A DNA stretch of 64,000 nucleotides from Roseomonas indoligenes (GTDB lineage: Bacteria > Pseudomonadota > Alphaproteobacteria > Acetobacterales > Acetobacteraceae), in NCBI RefSeq assembly GCF_017813365.1, contig NZ_JAGIZA010000005.1, positions 124,001 through 188,000 on the forward strand, given 5' to 3'. Positions 1 to 12,009 of the stretch are shown here, in pieces. The translations under genes were made by a program, and so were the position numbers. How positions within the stretch are numbered: position 1 is the stretch's first letter; every line of letters begins with the position of its first letter. The notes below the pieces were generated by a model. The model had not been told where the DNA came from and made no database searches. It saw nothing but the letters and a program-made list of their open reading frames with translations.

Positions 1-913
1 TCTTCATGTCCTGCTGCGCAAAGGCGATCATGGAGGTGTAGATCACCGCCACGACCGAAAGCGCGAACATCATCGGCGCGAAGAATTGCGACGCCTCCGG
101 GAACAGCGGGATGGAGAAGCGGAGGAACCCGTACCCGCCCATTTTCAGCAGCACGCCCGCCAGGATCACGGAACCGGCCGTCGGCGCTTCCACGTGCGCG
201 TCGGGCAGCCAAGTGTGCACCGGCCACATCGGCACCTTCACGGCGAAGGAAGCGAAGAAGGCCAGGAACATCCAGTACTGCCAGGAGGAGGGAACCGCCT
301 TCTGGACGAGCACCGCCATGTCCGTGCTGCCGGCATTGTACCAGAGCGCCAGGATGGCCAGCAGCATCAGCACGGAGCCGAGCAGCGTGTAGAGGAAGAA
401 CTTGAAGGCCGCGTAGACGCGCCGCTGCCCGCCCCAGATGCCGATGATGAGGAACATCGGGATCAGCACGCCCTCGAAGAAGACGTAGAAAATGATGAGG
501 TCGAGCGCGCAGAACATGCCGACCATCATCGTCTCCAGGACGAGAAAGGCGATCATGTACTCCCGCACGCGGGTCTGCACCGCCTCCCAGGAGGCGAGAA
601 TGCAGATCGGCGTCAGCAGCGTGGAGAGCAGGACGAACAGCACGGAGATGCCGTCCACACCCATGTGGTAGTTCACGCCGAAATCCGGCAGCCAGTTCAG
701 GTTCTCGACAAACTGCGGCGCCACGACCGAGGAGTCGAACTGGAACCACAGGATGAGCGAGAGGACGAAGACGATCAGACTGGTCCAGAGCGCTGTCCAG
801 CGGGAGTTCGAGGCGACGGTCGCCTCGTCCCCGCGGATGCAGAGGATCGCCACCACGCCGGCCAGAGGCAGGAAGGTGAGGAGGGAGAGCAGCGGAAAGC
901 CGGCGGCGTTCAT
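1..913 (-). CDS. nuoM: NADH-quinone oxidoreductase subunit M (3' end cut by window)
   Basis: Proton-pumping membrane subunit of complex I, related to Mrp antiporters. The N-terminal ~304 codons are present; the rest (family ~500 aa) lies beyond the left edge. The protein starts [10 protein letters not shown] and continues with hydrophobic helices and the conserved [10 protein letters not shown] stretch typical of NuoM. Its ATG overlaps the nuoL stop by 4 bp (ATGA), so it is translationally coupled as the distal gene of the nuo operon. nuoN is expected next, outside the window. Confidence 0.93.
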   Translation of the reverse strand, partial: MNAAGFPLLSLLTFLPLAGVVAILCIRGDEATVASNSRWTALWTSLIVFVLSLILWFQFDSSVVAPQFVENLNWLPDFGVNYHMGVDGISVLFVLLSTLLTPICILASWEAVQTRVREYMIAFLVLETMMVGMFCALDLIIFYVFFEGVLIPMFLIIGIWGGQRRVYAAFKFFLYTLLGSVLMLLAILALWYNAGSTDMAVLVQKAVPSSWQYWMFLAFFASFAVKVPMWPVHTWLPDAHVEAPTAGSVILAGVLLKMGGYGFLRFSIPLFPEASQFFAPMMFALSVVAVIYTSMIAFAQQDMK

Positions 914-2826
914 CGGGTGAAGCCCAGGAAGATGACCGAGACGAAGACCACGAGGCCCGCGATCATGGTGAAGGCGTAGTTCGCCACGCGTCCGGTCTGG
1001 AAGCGCGCGACCCCGCGCGCCGCATCGACCGTGAGCGCGGCCACGCCGTTCGGCACGCCGTCGATGATGGTGGCATCGCCCGTCTTCCAGAACGCCTGCG
1101 CGAGGCGGCGGAAAGGCCGGACGAAGAGCCAGTCATACAGCTCGTCGAAGTACCACTTGTGCAGCAGGAACTTGTGCACCCCCGGGAAGGTGGCGGCGAT
1201 GCGCGCCGGGATGGCTGGAAAGAACATGTAGAAGACGTAGGCCAGCACGATCCCGACCACGCCAATTACCGTCGGCGCCAGCCCGACCCACTCCGGTCCC
1301 TCATGCGCGTTGTGCAGCACGTGGTTGTGCTCGGCGTTGAAGATCGCACCATTCCAGAAGTGCGCCTGGTCGTGACCAACGAAGTACTCGTAGAACACTG
1401 CGCCGGTGAAGATGGCGCCGACCGCGAGGACCAGCAGCGGGATCAGCATCACCGCCGGGCTCTCGTGGACATGCTCCATCACATGGTGATCCGCCCGCGG
1501 CTTGCCGTGAAAGGTCATGATGATCAGGCGCCAGGAGTAGAAGGCGGTGAGGAAGGCGGCGATCAGGCCGAGCACGAAGGCGTACATCCCCGCGCCCGTA
1601 TGCGCAGCGAAGGCGCTCTCCAGGATCATGTCCTTGGAATAGTAGCCGGCGAAGAAGGGCACGCCCGCCAGGGCAAGGCTGCCGATCCACATCACCGCGT
1701 AGGTAACGGGGATCTTGGTCCAGATGCCACCCATCTTCCGGATGTCCTGCTCGTCCGACATCGCGTGGATCACGGAGCCGGCGGACAGGAATAGCAGGGC
1801 CTTGAAGAAGGCGTGGGTGAAAAGGTGGAAGACCGCCGCCTGATACGCGCCCACACCGATGGCGAAGAACATGTAGCCGAGCTGCGAGCAGGTCGAGTAG
1901 GCGATCACCCGCTTGATGTCGTTCTGCACGCAGCCGATCGTGGCGGCGAAGAGGGCAGTGGAGGCGCCCACGATCGTCACCAGGGTCAGTGCGTTCGGGG
2001 CGTACTCGAAGACCGGTGACATGCGGGCCAGCAGGAACACGCCCGCCGTCACCATCGTCGCCGCGTGGATGAGGGCGGAGACGGGCGTCGGGCCCTCCAT
2101 CGCGTCCGGCAGCCAGGTGTGCAGACCGAGCTGGGCCGACTTGCCGCAGGCGCCGAGGAAGAGAAGGACGGCGATCACCTCCAGCACCGGCATGCCGGCG
2201 AAGGTCACGCCCTGCATTTCCGTCACGCGCGGGAAGATGTCCGCAAAGTTCAGCGCGCCGAAAGTCCAGAAGGTCAGCGCCATGCCGAGCATGAAGAACA
2301 GGTCGCCGACGCGGTTCACGATGAAAGCCTTCATCGCCGCGCGGTTCGCGCTCTCGCGCTCGTACCAGTAGCCGATCAGCAGGTAGCTCGCGAGACCGAC
2401 GCCCTCCCAGCCGAAGAAGAGCTGGACCAGGTTGTCCGCGGTCACCAGCATCAGCATGGCGAAGGTGAAGAGGCCGAGATAGGCGAAGAAACGCGGCGGC
2501 GTCTCGTCATGGGACATGTAGCCGACGCTGTACATGTGGATGAAGGTGGAGATGAAGGTCACCATCCCCACCATCATGGCGCTCAGCGTGTCGTAGCGCA
2601 GCGCCCAGTCGACGGTCAGCCCGCCGACATCGATCCAGTTCAGGATGGTGACGGTCTGCGGCTGCGCGTGCAGCCCGACCTGGACGAAGGCGGATACGCC
2701 GCAGATGGCGGCCAGCACCATGCAGCCCACAGAGACCCACATGGTTAGGCGGTCGCCCAGCCAGCGACCGAAGAAGCCCGCGAGGGTCGCGCCCAGGAGC
2801 GGGAAGAAAACGGCACCGACGAACAT
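910..2826 (-). CDS. nuoL: NADH-quinone oxidoreductase subunit L
   Basis: Largest antiporter-like membrane subunit of complex I, 638 aa, normal family length. It carries many transmembrane helices, the conserved stretch [19 protein letters not shown], the [20 protein letters not shown] motif of proton-translocating subunits, and a C-terminal extension that forms the lateral helix in known structures. It starts 6 bp after the nuoK stop and overlaps nuoM by 4 bp. Confidence 0.97.
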   Translation of the reverse strand: MFVGAVFFPLLGATLAGFFGRWLGDRLTMWVSVGCMVLAAICGVSAFVQVGLHAQPQTVTILNWIDVGGLTVDWALRYDTLSAMMVGMVTFISTFIHMYSVGYMSHDETPPRFFAYLGLFTFAMLMLVTADNLVQLFFGWEGVGLASYLLIGYWYERESANRAAMKAFIVNRVGDLFFMLGMALTFWTFGALNFADIFPRVTEMQGVTFAGMPVLEVIAVLLFLGACGKSAQLGLHTWLPDAMEGPTPVSALIHAATMVTAGVFLLARMSPVFEYAPNALTLVTIVGASTALFAATIGCVQNDIKRVIAYSTCSQLGYMFFAIGVGAYQAAVFHLFTHAFFKALLFLSAGSVIHAMSDEQDIRKMGGIWTKIPVTYAVMWIGSLALAGVPFFAGYYSKDMILESAFAAHTGAGMYAFVLGLIAAFLTAFYSWRLIIMTFHGKPRADHHVMEHVHESPAVMLIPLLVLAVGAIFTGAVFYEYFVGHDQAHFWNGAIFNAEHNHVLHNAHEGPEWVGLAPTVIGVVGIVLAYVFYMFFPAIPARIAATFPGVHKFLLHKWYFDELYDWLFVRPFRRLAQAFWKTGDATIIDGVPNGVAALTVDAARGVARFQTGRVANYAFTMIAGLVVFVSVIFLGFTR

Positions 2827-2832
2827 GGCGCC

Positions 2833-3144
2833 CTAACCCTTCAGGGTGGACACGTCTTCCACCTCGATGCTGCCGCGGTTGCGGAAGTAGATGACGACCA
2901 CCGCCAGACCGATCGCGGCCTCCGCGGCCGCGACGGTCAGGATGAACATCGCGAAGATCTGCCCGGTGAGGTCCCCCAGGGTGGAGGAGAATGCCACTAG
3001 GTTCAGGTTCACCGAGAGCAGGATCAACTCGATCGACATCAGGATGACGATGATGTTCTTCCGGTTGAGAAAGATGCCGAAGATCCCGAGCACGAAGAGG
3101 ATCGCGCCCACGGTTAAGTAGTGACTCAGCCCGATGGTGAGCAT
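2833..3144 (-). CDS. nuoK: NADH-quinone oxidoreductase subunit K
   Basis: Small three-helix membrane subunit of complex I, 103 aa. The sequence includes the conserved segment with [13 protein letters not shown], where membrane glutamates needed for proton transfer lie, and a second glutamate in [10 protein letters not shown]. The ATG overlaps the nuoJ stop (TGATG), so the two are coupled. Confidence 0.96.
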   Translation of the reverse strand: MLTIGLSHYLTVGAILFVLGIFGIFLNRKNIIVILMSIELILLSVNLNLVAFSSTLGDLTGQIFAMFILTVAAAEAAIGLAVVVIYFRNRGSIEVEDVSTLKG

Positions 3145-3866
3145 CAGTGGTGCCCTCCCCCATGCCCGTGGTCGTCATGCGCCCCGTGTCCGTGCGCGAC
3201 GGCCTTCGGCTTCGGCTCCTCGGGCGGCAGCGGGCGGAGGATGCCCATTTGGCCGATGGAGGCACCGACGGGGACATCGGCCATCTCGATTTGCGTGCGC
3301 CGGTGGATCTGCGCCTGGATATCCTGGCGCCGACTGCGCGCGCGGTCGCGATGGGTCAGGACGATGGCGCCCATCATCGCAACGAGCAGGATGAGCCCCG
3401 CGCCCTGGAAGAGGAAAACGTAGTCCGTGTACAGCACCTGGCCGATCGCCCTGGTGTTGCTCACCGTCGACGGCGTCGGGTTCAGGCGCAGCCCGCCCGC
3501 CTCGCCGCTCGACTGCCAGGTGGCGAGGACGAAGACCAGTTCCAGGAACAGAATGCCACCGATGACCGCCCCAATCGGGGCATAGCGCTGGAAGCCCTCG
3601 CGCAACCGCGCGAAGTCGATGTCCAGCATCATCACCACGAAGAGGAACAGCACCGCGACCGCGCCGACATAGACGATGACCAGGATCATCGCCAGGAACT
3701 CGGCGCCGGCGATCAGGAACAGCGCGGCGGCGTTGAAGAAGCCCAGGATCAGGAACAGCACGCTGTGGACGGGGTTCCGGCTCGTCACGACCATCACGGC
3801 GCAGGCGATCAGCACCGCCGAGAAGGCGTAGAAGGCCAGGCCCGCGATTGCGGAATCAGTGATCAT
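3144..3866 (-). CDS. nuoJ: NADH-quinone oxidoreductase subunit J
   Basis: Membrane subunit of complex I, 240 aa. Five predicted helices include the motif [18 protein letters not shown], matching the flexible pi-bulge helix TM3 of NuoJ. The start at 3866 (MITDSAIAG) was chosen because it gives a 4-bp ATGA overlap with nuoI; an in-frame start further upstream would run deep into nuoI. The C-terminal tail is unusually rich in His and Gly ([17 protein letters not shown]), a possible metal-binding extension. Confidence 0.95.
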   Translation of the reverse strand: MITDSAIAGLAFYAFSAVLIACAVMVVTSRNPVHSVLFLILGFFNAAALFLIAGAEFLAMILVIVYVGAVAVLFLFVVMMLDIDFARLREGFQRYAPIGAVIGGILFLELVFVLATWQSSGEAGGLRLNPTPSTVSNTRAIGQVLYTDYVFLFQGAGLILLVAMMGAIVLTHRDRARSRRQDIQAQIHRRTQIEMADVPVGASIGQMGILRPLPPEEPKPKAVAHGHGAHDDHGHGGGHH

Positions 3867-4351
3867 CGGAAGGGCGCATCCGCCTGGAGGCGCGCGGCCA
3901 GGATCGGCTCCCACCGGTCGCCGTTATCGAGGAGCTTCTCCTTCTGGTAGATCAGCTCCGCCCGCGTCTCGGTGGCGAACTCCAGGTTCGGCCCCTCGAC
4001 GATAGCATCCACCGGGCAGGCCTCCTCGCAGAGGCCGCAGTAGATGCACTTGGTCATGTCGATGTCGTAGCGCGTGGTCCGGCGGGACCCGTCCTCGCGC
4101 GGCTCGGCCTCGATCGTGATGGCCAGGGCCGGGCAGACCGCCTCACAGAGCTTGCACGCGATGCAGCGCTCCTCCCCGTTCGGGTAGCGGCGCAGCGCGT
4201 GCTCGCCCCGGAAGCGCGGGCTCAGCGGAGAGCGCTCATAAGGATAGTTGATCGTCGCCTTCTTCGAGAAGAAGGCCTTCAGCGTCAGCCCCAGCCCGGA
4301 GATGATTTCCCCGAGCAAGAAGCCTCGCGCCACTCGGTCGAGCGTCGCCAT
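3863..4351 (-). CDS. nuoI: NADH-quinone oxidoreductase subunit I
   Basis: Peripheral-arm ferredoxin-like subunit, 162 aa, carrying clusters N6a and N6b that pass electrons toward NuoB. Both 4Fe-4S motifs are intact: [12 protein letters not shown] and [12 protein letters not shown]. The length matches alphaproteobacterial and mitochondrial TYKY homologues. It lies 37 bp after nuoH and overlaps nuoJ by 4 bp. Confidence 0.97.
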   Translation of the reverse strand: MATLDRVARGFLLGEIISGLGLTLKAFFSKKATINYPYERSPLSPRFRGEHALRRYPNGEERCIACKLCEAVCPALAITIEAEPREDGSRRTTRYDIDMTKCIYCGLCEEACPVDAIVEGPNLEFATETRAELIYQKEKLLDNGDRWEPILAARLQADAPFR

Positions 4352-4388
4352 CAGGGACGGACCTTTCCGATTGCAGTGTTGAGTCGGG

Positions 4389-5399
4389 TCATGCGGGCAG
4401 CCACCCGAAGATCTTCAGCGCGAATGCCGTCAGCACCAGCCAGACGAGGCTGAAGGGCAGGAACACCTTCCAGCCCAGCCGCATCAGCTGGTCGTAGCGG
4501 TAGCGCGGCAGGGTGGCGCGCACCCAGACGAAGACGAACATGCAGAAGCAGATCTTGAGGATGAACCAGATCGGCCCCGGCACAAGGTTCAGCGGCGCCA
4601 CGTCGAGAGGGGGCAGCCAGCCGCCGAGGAACAGGGTGGAGGTGAGCGCGGACATGAGGAACATGTTCGCGTACTCGCCGAGGAAAAAGAGGGCAAAGGT
4701 CATCGCGGAGTATTCTACGAAGAACCCCGCGACCAGCTCCGACTCACCCTCGGGCAGATCGAAGGGCGCCCGGTTCGTCTCCGCCAGGGTGGAGATGAAG
4801 AAGATGATGAACATCGGGAAAAGCGGGATGAAGAACCACAGGCCCTTCTGCGCCAGCACGACATCCGTCAGGTTCAGCGATCCCACGCAGAGCAGGACGG
4901 TGACGATCACGAAGCCCATCGAGACCTCGTAGGACACCATCTGCGCCGCGGAACGGAGCGCGCCGAGGAAGGCGTATTTCGAGTTCGACGCCCAGCCCGC
5001 GATGATGATGCCGTAAACGCCGAGTGAGGAGACCGCGAAGAGGTAGAGCACGCCGACATTGATGTCGGCGATCGCCCAGCCCTCGTTCACCGGGATCACC
5101 GCCCAGGCGATCATCGCCAGCACGAAGGTCAGCATCGGTGCCATGATGAAGAGGACCTTGCTCGCGCCCGTGGGCACGATGGTCTCTTTCATCAGCATCT
5201 TGCCGGCATCGGCGAAGGGCTGGAGCAGGCCGAAGGGTCCGACGACGTTCGGCCCCTTCCGCAGCTGCATCGCGGCCATGATCTTGCGCTCGGCCAGCGT
5301 CATGAAGGCGACCGCGATCAGCAACGGCACCAGGAGTGCCAGTGCCTGCGCAACCGTCAGCGCGAGGATGCCGACCGGGGTGTTGAGGAAATCCGCCAT
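4389..5399 (-). CDS. nuoH: NADH-quinone oxidoreductase subunit H
   Basis: Membrane subunit forming the quinone chamber at the junction with the peripheral arm, 336 aa. It has the conserved [21 protein letters not shown] loop and the [20 protein letters not shown] segment. ATG at 5399 overlaps the nuoG stop (TGATG). A GTG directly upstream at 5402 would instead give a GTGA overlap and one more residue; the sequence alone cannot decide between them. Confidence 0.96.
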   Translation of the reverse strand: MADFLNTPVGILALTVAQALALLVPLLIAVAFMTLAERKIMAAMQLRKGPNVVGPFGLLQPFADAGKMLMKETIVPTGASKVLFIMAPMLTFVLAMIAWAVIPVNEGWAIADINVGVLYLFAVSSLGVYGIIIAGWASNSKYAFLGALRSAAQMVSYEVSMGFVIVTVLLCVGSLNLTDVVLAQKGLWFFIPLFPMFIIFFISTLAETNRAPFDLPEGESELVAGFFVEYSAMTFALFFLGEYANMFLMSALTSTLFLGGWLPPLDVAPLNLVPGPIWFILKICFCMFVFVWVRATLPRYRYDQLMRLGWKVFLPFSLVWLVLTAFALKIFGWLPA

Positions 5400-7459
5400 C
5401 ACTCGGCCGCCATCGCAGGGGTGGGTGCCTGGGCGCGGGCGCAGTCGGCCATCACCTCACTGGCGCGGCTGATCGCGTCGGCCTGCCAGTAGTTGGTGAT
5501 GGCGAGGGAGAACACCGCAGTACCGACCGCGCCGGCATCGCCCGCCGGGCTGGCGGAGACCGGCGCCGGAGCCGGCGTCTCGTCCAACCGCTGGAAAATC
5601 GGGTTCACCGCCTGCATCCGCGCGCGGAGCGCGAACTGATCGTCATAGGAAAGGGTCACGCCGAGCGCCTCGCTGGCGGCGCGCAGGATGCGCCAGTCCT
5701 CCCGCGCGTCACCCGGCGCGAAGACGGCGCGACGGCCGCGCTGGACCCGCCCCTCCGTGTTCACGTAGGTGCCGTCCTTCTCCAGGTAGGTGCAGCCCGG
5801 CAGGATAACATCGGCCCGGGCCGCGGCACGGTCACCGTGATGGCCCTGGTAGACCACGAAGGTACCCGGCGCGATCAGGCCGGGGTCGAACCCATCCGCG
5901 CCCAGCAGCCACAGCGCATCCACGCCGCCGCCGAGCATGGCGCCCAGGTCCTTGCCCCCCTGCCCCGGCAGGAAGCCGAGATCCAGCGCAGCCACCTGGC
6001 CGCCCTGGAGATGCAGCAGGTTGAAGCCGTTCCACTCCGCCGAGACAGCATTCAGCGACTGCGCCAGCCCCCAGGCCGCGGCGAGGATCGCCGCGCCGTC
6101 CGGCCGGGCGAGCGCGCCACGCCCCAGCAGGATCAGCGGCCGCTTCGCGTTCCGCAGCACGTCGCCGAAGGCGCCGTCCATCAGGCCGCTCAGCGCATCC
6201 GGTCCGTTGCCCAGGTGCTGCGAGGGATAAGTCAGGTCCACGTCCGGCCCGATCACGCCCACGGGCACGCGAACCATAGCCCGCTTGCGGATGCGCGCGT
6301 TCAGCACGGGCGCCTCGACGCGCGGGTTGCTGCCGATGATCAGCACCGCATCTGCCTGGTCGATCCCAGCAATGCTGGTGTTGAACAGGTAGAAGGCGCG
6401 GTTCGAGGCATCCAGCGCCGCACCGTCCTCACGGCAGTCAAGGTTCTGCGAACCCAGCCCCGCCATCAGCTCCTTCAACGCCAGGATGCTCTCCGCATCC
6501 GCAAGCCCGCCGGCCACGGCGCCGATCCGCTCACCTGGCAGGCCCTTCAGCTTCGCCGCGATCGCCGCAAAGGCCTCCGGCCAGGTCGCCGCGCGCAGCT
6601 TGCCGCTCTCGCGGATCCACGGCCGGTCCAGGCGGCGCTTCTTCAGCGCGTCGAAGGAGAAGCGGCCGCGATCGGCCATCCACTCCTCGTTCACGTCCTC
6701 ATGCACGCGGGGGATGATGCGCAGGATGTCCGGCCCGCGGCTGTCCACGCGGATATTCGTGCCGTTCGCGTCCAGCACGTCCACGCTGTCGGTCTTCGCT
6801 AGTTCCCAGGGGCGGGAGACGTAGGCGTAGGGCCGGCTCGTCAGCGCGCCCACTGGGCAGATGTCGATCAGGTTGCCCGAGAGCTCGGTGGACAGCGCCT
6901 TCTCGACATAGGTGGTGATCTCCATCCCTTCGCCGCGGCCCACCGCGCCGAGCTCCGGCACACCCGCCACCTCGGTCGCGAAGCGGACGCAGCGCGTGCA
7001 CTGGATGCAGCGCGTCATGATCGTCTTCACCAGCGGGCCAAGATACTTGTCCTTCACCGCCCGCTTGTTCTCGTGGAACCGCGTGGTGTCGGACCCGTAG
7101 GCCATCGCCTGGTCCTGCAGGTCGCACTCGCCGCCCTGGTCACAGATCGGGCAGTCCAGTGGATGGTTGATCAGCAGGAATTCCATCACGCCCCGGCGCG
7201 CGTTCCGCACGACCGGGCTGTCCGTGATGATCTTCATGCCGTCAGCCGCCGGAAAGTGGCAGGAGGCGACGGGCTTCGGCGCCTTCTCCACCTCGACGAG
7301 ACACATGCGGCAATTGCCGGCGATGGACAGGCGCTCATGGTAGCAGAAGCGGGGGATCTCCTTCCCCGCCAGTTCCGCCGCCTGAAGGGCCGTGACGCCG
7401 AGCGGCACCTCGACCTCGACGTCGTCCACCGTGACCTTGATGAGCTTCACGTCGCTCAT
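5399..7459 (-). CDS. nuoG: NADH-quinone oxidoreductase subunit G
   Basis: Large iron-sulfur subunit of complex I, 686 aa. The N-terminal ferredoxin domain has its 2Fe-2S cysteines (CYHE...CRMC), followed by the His-ligated cluster motif [18 protein letters not shown], the 4Fe-4S motif [10 protein letters not shown] with CPVGAL, and a molybdopterin-oxidoreductase-like C-terminal domain. The start MSDVKLIKV was preferred over an in-frame start 39 bp upstream inside nuoF, because it lies 4 bp after the nuoF stop and matches the family N-terminus. Confidence 0.96.
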   Translation of the reverse strand: MSDVKLIKVTVDDVEVEVPLGVTALQAAELAGKEIPRFCYHERLSIAGNCRMCLVEVEKAPKPVASCHFPAADGMKIITDSPVVRNARRGVMEFLLINHPLDCPICDQGGECDLQDQAMAYGSDTTRFHENKRAVKDKYLGPLVKTIMTRCIQCTRCVRFATEVAGVPELGAVGRGEGMEITTYVEKALSTELSGNLIDICPVGALTSRPYAYVSRPWELAKTDSVDVLDANGTNIRVDSRGPDILRIIPRVHEDVNEEWMADRGRFSFDALKKRRLDRPWIRESGKLRAATWPEAFAAIAAKLKGLPGERIGAVAGGLADAESILALKELMAGLGSQNLDCREDGAALDASNRAFYLFNTSIAGIDQADAVLIIGSNPRVEAPVLNARIRKRAMVRVPVGVIGPDVDLTYPSQHLGNGPDALSGLMDGAFGDVLRNAKRPLILLGRGALARPDGAAILAAAWGLAQSLNAVSAEWNGFNLLHLQGGQVAALDLGFLPGQGGKDLGAMLGGGVDALWLLGADGFDPGLIAPGTFVVYQGHHGDRAAARADVILPGCTYLEKDGTYVNTEGRVQRGRRAVFAPGDAREDWRILRAASEALGVTLSYDDQFALRARMQAVNPIFQRLDETPAPAPVSASPAGDAGAVGTAVFSLAITNYWQADAISRASEVMADCARAQAPTPAMAAE

Positions 7460-7463
7460 GGTT

Positions 7464-8774
7464 TTACTCCGCCGCCATCGGGAAGACCCGTGCGGCATGA
7501 TCGCGCTTATAAGCAGCGATCCGCTCTTCCATCATCGGCCGGTAGTGCCGGATCAGCCCCTGCACGGGCCAGACGCCGCCATCGGCGAGCGCACAAATCG
7601 TGTGCCCCTCGATCCGCCGCGTCACATTCTCCAGCACGTCGATCTCGTCGAGCTCGGCGCGCCCCTCGACCATGCGGTCCATCATGCGGCTGACCCAGCC
7701 CATGCCCTCGCGGCAGGGCGTGCACTGGCCGCAGCTCTCATGCTTGTAGAACTTGGACAGGCGGGCGATGGCGCGGATCAGGTCCGTGGACTTGTCCATC
7801 ACGATCACCCCCGCCGTGCCGAGGCCGGACTTGTGCTCGCGCAGTGCGTCGAAGTCCATCAGCACGTCGTCGCAGATGTGCTTCGGCAACAGCGGCGTGG
7901 AGGACCCGCCGGGAATGACGCAGAGCAGGTTGTCCCAGCCCCCGCGCACGCCGCCGGCATGGCGCTCGATGAGCTCCCGCAGCGGGATGCTCATCTCCTC
8001 CTCGACGTTGCAGGGCTTGTTCACGTGGCCCTGGATGCAGAAGATCTTCGTGCCCGAGTTCTTCGGCCGGCCGAAGCCCGCGAACCAGCTCGCGCCGCGC
8101 CGCAGGATCTCCGGGACCACCGCGATCGTCTCGACGTTGTTCACGGTCGTCGGGCGGCCATACAGGCCCACCGCCGCCGGGAACGGCGGCTTCAGCCGCG
8201 GCATGCCCTTCTTGCCCTCGAGGGATTCGATGAGGGCCGTCTCCTCGCCGCAGATATAGGCACCGGCACCGCGGTGGACGTAGAGATCGAAGTCGTAGCC
8301 CGACCCCGCCGCGTTCTTGCCCAGCAGCCCGGCCGCGTAGCACTCGTCGATCGCGGCCTGCAGGATGTTCTGCTCGTTGAAGTACTCGCCCCGGCAGTAG
8401 ATGTAGCCGGCCGAGGCATTCATCGCGACGGCGGCGTAGAGGCAGCCCTCAATCAGCGTGCTCGGGTCATGCCGGATGATGTCGCGGTCCTTGCAGGTGC
8501 CCGGCTCCGACTCGTCGCAGTTCACGACGAGGTAGGAGGGCAGCCCATCCGCATTGGCCTTCGGCATGAACGACCACTTGAGGCCGGTCGGGAAGCCCGC
8601 GCCGCCACGGCCGCGAAGGCCGGACTGCTTCACCTCCTCGATGATCCAGTCCCGCCCCTTGGCGATCAGCTCCGCCGTGCGGTCCCAGTTGCCGCGCTTC
8701 CGCGCCGCCTCCAGGCCCCAGTGCTGGGTGCCGTAGAGGTTGGTAAAAATGCGGTCCTTGTCCTGAAGCGCCAT
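7464..8774 (-). CDS. nuoF: NADH-quinone oxidoreductase subunit F
   Basis: NADH-binding and FMN-binding subunit, the electron entry point of complex I, 436 aa. Visible motifs are the NADH site [13 protein letters not shown], the FMN site [13 protein letters not shown], and the N3 4Fe-4S ligands CGQCTPC with a fourth Cys in HTICALADG. It begins 1 bp after the nuoE stop. Confidence 0.98.
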   Translation of the reverse strand: MALQDKDRIFTNLYGTQHWGLEAARKRGNWDRTAELIAKGRDWIIEEVKQSGLRGRGGAGFPTGLKWSFMPKANADGLPSYLVVNCDESEPGTCKDRDIIRHDPSTLIEGCLYAAVAMNASAGYIYCRGEYFNEQNILQAAIDECYAAGLLGKNAAGSGYDFDLYVHRGAGAYICGEETALIESLEGKKGMPRLKPPFPAAVGLYGRPTTVNNVETIAVVPEILRRGASWFAGFGRPKNSGTKIFCIQGHVNKPCNVEEEMSIPLRELIERHAGGVRGGWDNLLCVIPGGSSTPLLPKHICDDVLMDFDALREHKSGLGTAGVIVMDKSTDLIRAIARLSKFYKHESCGQCTPCREGMGWVSRMMDRMVEGRAELDEIDVLENVTRRIEGHTICALADGGVWPVQGLIRHYRPMMEERIAAYKRDHAARVFPMAAE

Positions 8775-8775
8775 G

Positions 8776-9432
8776 TCAGTTGCCTCCGGGAACGTCGAGC
8801 AGCGTCAGGCGGCCACCCTCCGGCGCGCTCGTCTCGCGGCCGATGGTGCTGCCGGGCTGCGGGCGTTCGCCGCGCTTGAGCGATTCGATCAGCTGGACGG
8901 TGCGGCCGTAGTCCAGGTCCTCGTAGTAGTCGTCGTCCACCTGCAGGATCGGCGCGTTCACGCAGGCGCCGAGGCACTCGACCTCGGACATGGTGAAAAG
9001 GCCGTCGGCGCTGGTGTCGCCATACCCCTTGAGGCCACCGGCGTCCTTGCAGGCGCGCAGCACGTCGTCCGACCCGCGCAGCATGCAGGGCGTCGTCCCG
9101 CAGACCTGGAGGTGAAACCGCCCGATCGGCTTGGTGTTGAACATGAAGTAGAAGGTGGCGACCTCGTAGACGCGGATCGGCGCCATGCCCAGGCGCTCGC
9201 CCACGCGATCCATGGCGATCCGCGGCACCCAAGCGGAGCCGGTTTGCCGACCCATCTGCTTCTGCGCGACGTAGAGGACCGGGATCACACCGGAGGCCTT
9301 CTTCGCCTCCGGGTAGCGCGCCAGAATCTTCGCGATCTGGGCCTCGCTCTCCACGTCGAACTCGAAGCTGGTGGGCTCCTCCCGCGGGTTGTCGGGGTTA
9401 GAGTCGAGATGGTCCTTCGCGCCGTCGGTCAC
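8776..9432 (-). CDS. nuoE: NADH-quinone oxidoreductase subunit E
   Basis: Thioredoxin-fold 2Fe-2S subunit (cluster N1a), 218 aa. The four ligands are seen in CGTTPC and CLGAC. GTG at 9432 is the likely start because it forms a GTGA overlap with the nuoD stop and leaves a polar N-terminal extension of about 20 residues ahead of the family core. Works with NuoF and NuoG as the NADH dehydrogenase module. Confidence 0.95.
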   Translation of the reverse strand: MTDGAKDHLDSNPDNPREEPTSFEFDVESEAQIAKILARYPEAKKASGVIPVLYVAQKQMGRQTGSAWVPRIAMDRVGERLGMAPIRVYEVATFYFMFNTKPIGRFHLQVCGTTPCMLRGSDDVLRACKDAGGLKGYGDTSADGLFTMSEVECLGACVNAPILQVDDDYYEDLDYGRTVQLIESLKRGERPQPGSTIGRETSAPEGGRLTLLDVPGGN

Positions 9433-10664
9433 CGGTCGATCTCCCCGAAGACGATGTCCAGGCTGCCGATCACCGAGACCGCGTCCGCCAGCATGTGGCC
9501 CTTGGTCAGCACCTCCATCGCCTGGAGATGCGCGAAGCCCGGCGCGCGGATCTTGCAGCGATAGGGCCGGTTGGTTCCGTCGGACACGAGATACACCCCG
9601 AACTCGCCCTTGGGCGCCTCCACCACCGTGTAGGTCTCGCCGGGGGGCACGTGGTACCCCTCGGTGTAGAGCTTGAAGTGGTGGATCAGCGATTCCATCG
9701 AGCGCTTCATCTCGCCGCGCTTCGGCGGCGCAATCTTATTGTCGTCCACCTTGATCGGCCCGGCCGGCATCTGGTCCAGGCACTGGTGGATGATCTTCAG
9801 GCTCTCCCGCATCTCGGCCATGCGGACGAGGTAGCGGTCGTAGCAGTCGCCGTGGCGCCCCACGGGCACCTCGAACTCCATGCGGTCGTAGACGTCGTAG
9901 GGCTGCTGCCGGCGCAGGTCCCAGGCCACGCCGGAAGCGCGCAGGCACGGGCCGGAGAAGCCCCACTCCATAGCCTGCTCGGCCGACATCACGCCGATGT
10001 CCACCGTGCGCTGCTTGAAGATGCGGTTGTCCGTCAGCAGCCCGTGCAGCTCGTCGATAAACTTCGGGAACTGATTCGCCCAGGCGCGGATCCGCTCCGC
10101 CAGGCCCGGCGGCAGATCGCGGGACACGCCGCCGGCACGAAAGTAGTTCGCGTGGTAGTGGCTGCCGGAGACCTGCTCGTAGAACTCCAGCAGATGCTCG
10201 CGCTGCTCGAAGCCCCAGAGGGAAGGCGTGATGGCGCCACAGTCCAGCGCGTAGGTCGTGATGTTCAGCAGGTGGTTCGCCAGCCGCGTGATCTCGCTGA
10301 ACATCACGCGGATGTACTGAGCCCGCTCCGGCACCGTGATGCCCAGCAGCCGCTCCGTGCCGAGCGCGAAGGCGTGCTCCATGCACATCGGGCTGACATA
10401 GTCGAGCCGGTCGAAATACGGATTGGCCTGCAGGTAGGACTTGTACTCGATCAGCTTCTCGGTGCCGCGATGCAATAGGCCGATATGCGGGTCGGCACGC
10501 TCCACCACCTCACCCTTCAGCTCGAGGATGAGGCGCAGCACGCCGTGCGCGGCCGGGTGCTGCGGGCCGAAGTTGAGGGTGTGGCTGTCCAGCTCCACCC
10601 GGCGCGTCTGCGCGTCGGCGGTGCTGGTGTCCACGGGGATGGCATCGCCAGTCGTTAGGCTCAT
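9429..10664 (-). CDS. nuoD: NADH-quinone oxidoreductase subunit D
   Basis: 49-kDa quinone-site subunit, 411 aa, related to the large subunit of NiFe hydrogenases. It includes [15 protein letters not shown] with the conserved quinone-site HPAAHG, plus the C-terminal segment ending in [11 protein letters not shown]. The start [10 protein letters not shown] at 10664 overlaps the nuoC stop (ATGA). The frame stays open far upstream through nuoC, but that extension is a shadow of nuoC. nuoC and nuoD are separate genes. Confidence 0.97.
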   Translation of the reverse strand: MSLTTGDAIPVDTSTADAQTRRVELDSHTLNFGPQHPAAHGVLRLILELKGEVVERADPHIGLLHRGTEKLIEYKSYLQANPYFDRLDYVSPMCMEHAFALGTERLLGITVPERAQYIRVMFSEITRLANHLLNITTYALDCGAITPSLWGFEQREHLLEFYEQVSGSHYHANYFRAGGVSRDLPPGLAERIRAWANQFPKFIDELHGLLTDNRIFKQRTVDIGVMSAEQAMEWGFSGPCLRASGVAWDLRRQQPYDVYDRMEFEVPVGRHGDCYDRYLVRMAEMRESLKIIHQCLDQMPAGPIKVDDNKIAPPKRGEMKRSMESLIHHFKLYTEGYHVPPGETYTVVEAPKGEFGVYLVSDGTNRPYRCKIRAPGFAHLQAMEVLTKGHMLADAVSVIGSLDIVFGEIDR

Positions 10665-11338
10665 GGCTGCTTCTCCGCGTCCGGCAGGGCCTTGGGCCCT
10701 TCGAGGAGCGATGCGGGCGGCGGCGCGATGCGGTTCAGGTGCACCTTCTCGTCGCCCGGCAGGGTGGTCATGGCCTCCCACGGGGAGAGGAAGTCGAAGT
10801 TGCGGAAGTCCTGCGGCAGGTTCACCGGCTCGTAGATCACCTCGCGCCGCTCCGCGTCGTAGCGAACCTCGACATGGCCGGTCAGAGGGAAGTCCTTGCG
10901 CAGCGGATGACCCTGGAAGCCGTAATCCGTCAGGATCCGGCGCAGGTCCTCGTTGCCGTCGAAGGAGATGCCGTACATGTCCCAGGCCTCGCGCTCCCAC
11001 CAGCCGGCCACGGGCCAGATGGCGGTCACGCTCGCCACCGGCGTCTCGGCGTCGGTGGTGGTCACCACGCGGATGCGGTGATTGTGCGTGAGGGAGAGGA
11101 GGTTCCACACCACCTCGAAGCGCTCCGCACGCTCCGGGAAGTCCACGCCGCAGAGGTCCATCATCTGCTCGAAGGCGAAGCGCGGATCGGCCCGCAGGAT
11201 CGCCATCACGGTCCGCACCTGGTCGCGGCGGATTCGGATCACCAGCTCGGCGCCCCGGGCCACATAGGCCTCGGTCACCGCGCCGGGCGGAAGGCTGGCG
11301 GCAACCTGGGCGCCAAGAATGTCGAGGTGCTCAGCCAC
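10661..11338 (-). CDS. nuoC: NADH-quinone oxidoreductase subunit C
   Basis: 30-kDa peripheral subunit, 225 aa. It contains the family core [21 protein letters not shown], the AWDMYGI segment with the following [26 protein letters not shown] signature. The likely start is GTG at 11338 (VAEHLDILG), overlapping nuoB by 8 bp; no ATG lies nearby, and the open frame above this point is inside nuoB and matches nothing. Confidence 0.94.
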   Translation of the reverse strand: MAEHLDILGAQVAASLPPGAVTEAYVARGAELVIRIRRDQVRTVMAILRADPRFAFEQMMDLCGVDFPERAERFEVVWNLLSLTHNHRIRVVTTTDAETPVASVTAIWPVAGWWEREAWDMYGISFDGNEDLRRILTDYGFQGHPLRKDFPLTGHVEVRYDAERREVIYEPVNLPQDFRNFDFLSPWEAMTTLPGDEKVHLNRIAPPPASLLEGPKALPDAEKQP

Positions 11339-11933
11339 GAAGGATCGTCCCCGTCCGCCGGATCTTCTTCTGCAGCTGCAGAATTCCGTAAACCAGCGCC
11401 TCAGCGGTCGGCGGGCAGCCCGGCACGTAGATGTCCACGGGCACGATCCGGTCGCAGCCCCGCACCACGCTGTACGAGTAGTGATAGTAGCCGCCCCCAT
11501 TGGCGCAGCTGCCCATCGAGATCACCCAGCGCGGCTCGCTCATCTGGTCGTAAACGCGGCGCAGAGCAGGAGCCATCTTGTTGGTCAGCGTGCCCGCGAC
11601 GATCATCACGTCCGACTGGCGCGGCGACCCGCGCGGGATGACCCCGAAGCGGTCCAGGTCGTAGCGCGCCATATAGGCGTGGATCATCGGCACGGCGCAG
11701 CAGGCCAGGCCGAAGGTCATCGGCCAGAGGCTGCCCGTGCGGGCCCAGTTCACCACCTTGTCCAGGTTGGCGACGACAAAGCCCTTTTCCTCGATCTCGC
11801 CCGTCACGCCGTTCAGGACCGCGTCCTGATCCGGCCCCGGGGGAAGCGCCTGCTTGTTCCAGGCCACTTTTTCGTTGGCCGACACGTCGGCCACATGCGG
11901 GTGGCCGAAGATTTCGCTGCCGGTGCCGCTCAT
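11331..11933 (-). CDS. nuoB: NADH-quinone oxidoreductase subunit B
   Basis: PSST-type subunit holding cluster N2, the last iron-sulfur centre before quinone, 200 aa. The ligands are in [18 protein letters not shown] and [10 protein letters not shown]; the tandem Cys pair is intact. A start at 11933 gives an N-terminal extension of about 50 residues before the conserved core, usual for alphaproteobacteria. It is 76 bp downstream of nuoA, the widest gap inside the operon. Confidence 0.97.
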   Translation of the reverse strand: MSGTGSEIFGHPHVADVSANEKVAWNKQALPPGPDQDAVLNGVTGEIEEKGFVVANLDKVVNWARTGSLWPMTFGLACCAVPMIHAYMARYDLDRFGVIPRGSPRQSDVMIVAGTLTNKMAPALRRVYDQMSEPRWVISMGSCANGGGYYHYSYSVVRGCDRIVPVDIYVPGCPPTAEALVYGILQLQKKIRRTGTILRG

Positions 11934-12009
11934 CGCATCACCCTCCGCGCGTCATCGCGCGTCATGTTCTTGCGGGCCACGGGGCCCGTCTCGCCGCGAG
12001 TGCCGCGGC

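Noticed and set aside
1-913. Possible truncated complex I lacking nuoN.
   Set aside because: nuoM itself is cut by the window edge, so the absence of nuoN is a window effect.
10665-11108. N-terminal extension of nuoD by ~148 codons.
   Set aside because: It lies over nuoC in another frame. NuoD homologues start near MSLTTGDA, and the ATGA overlap supports that start.
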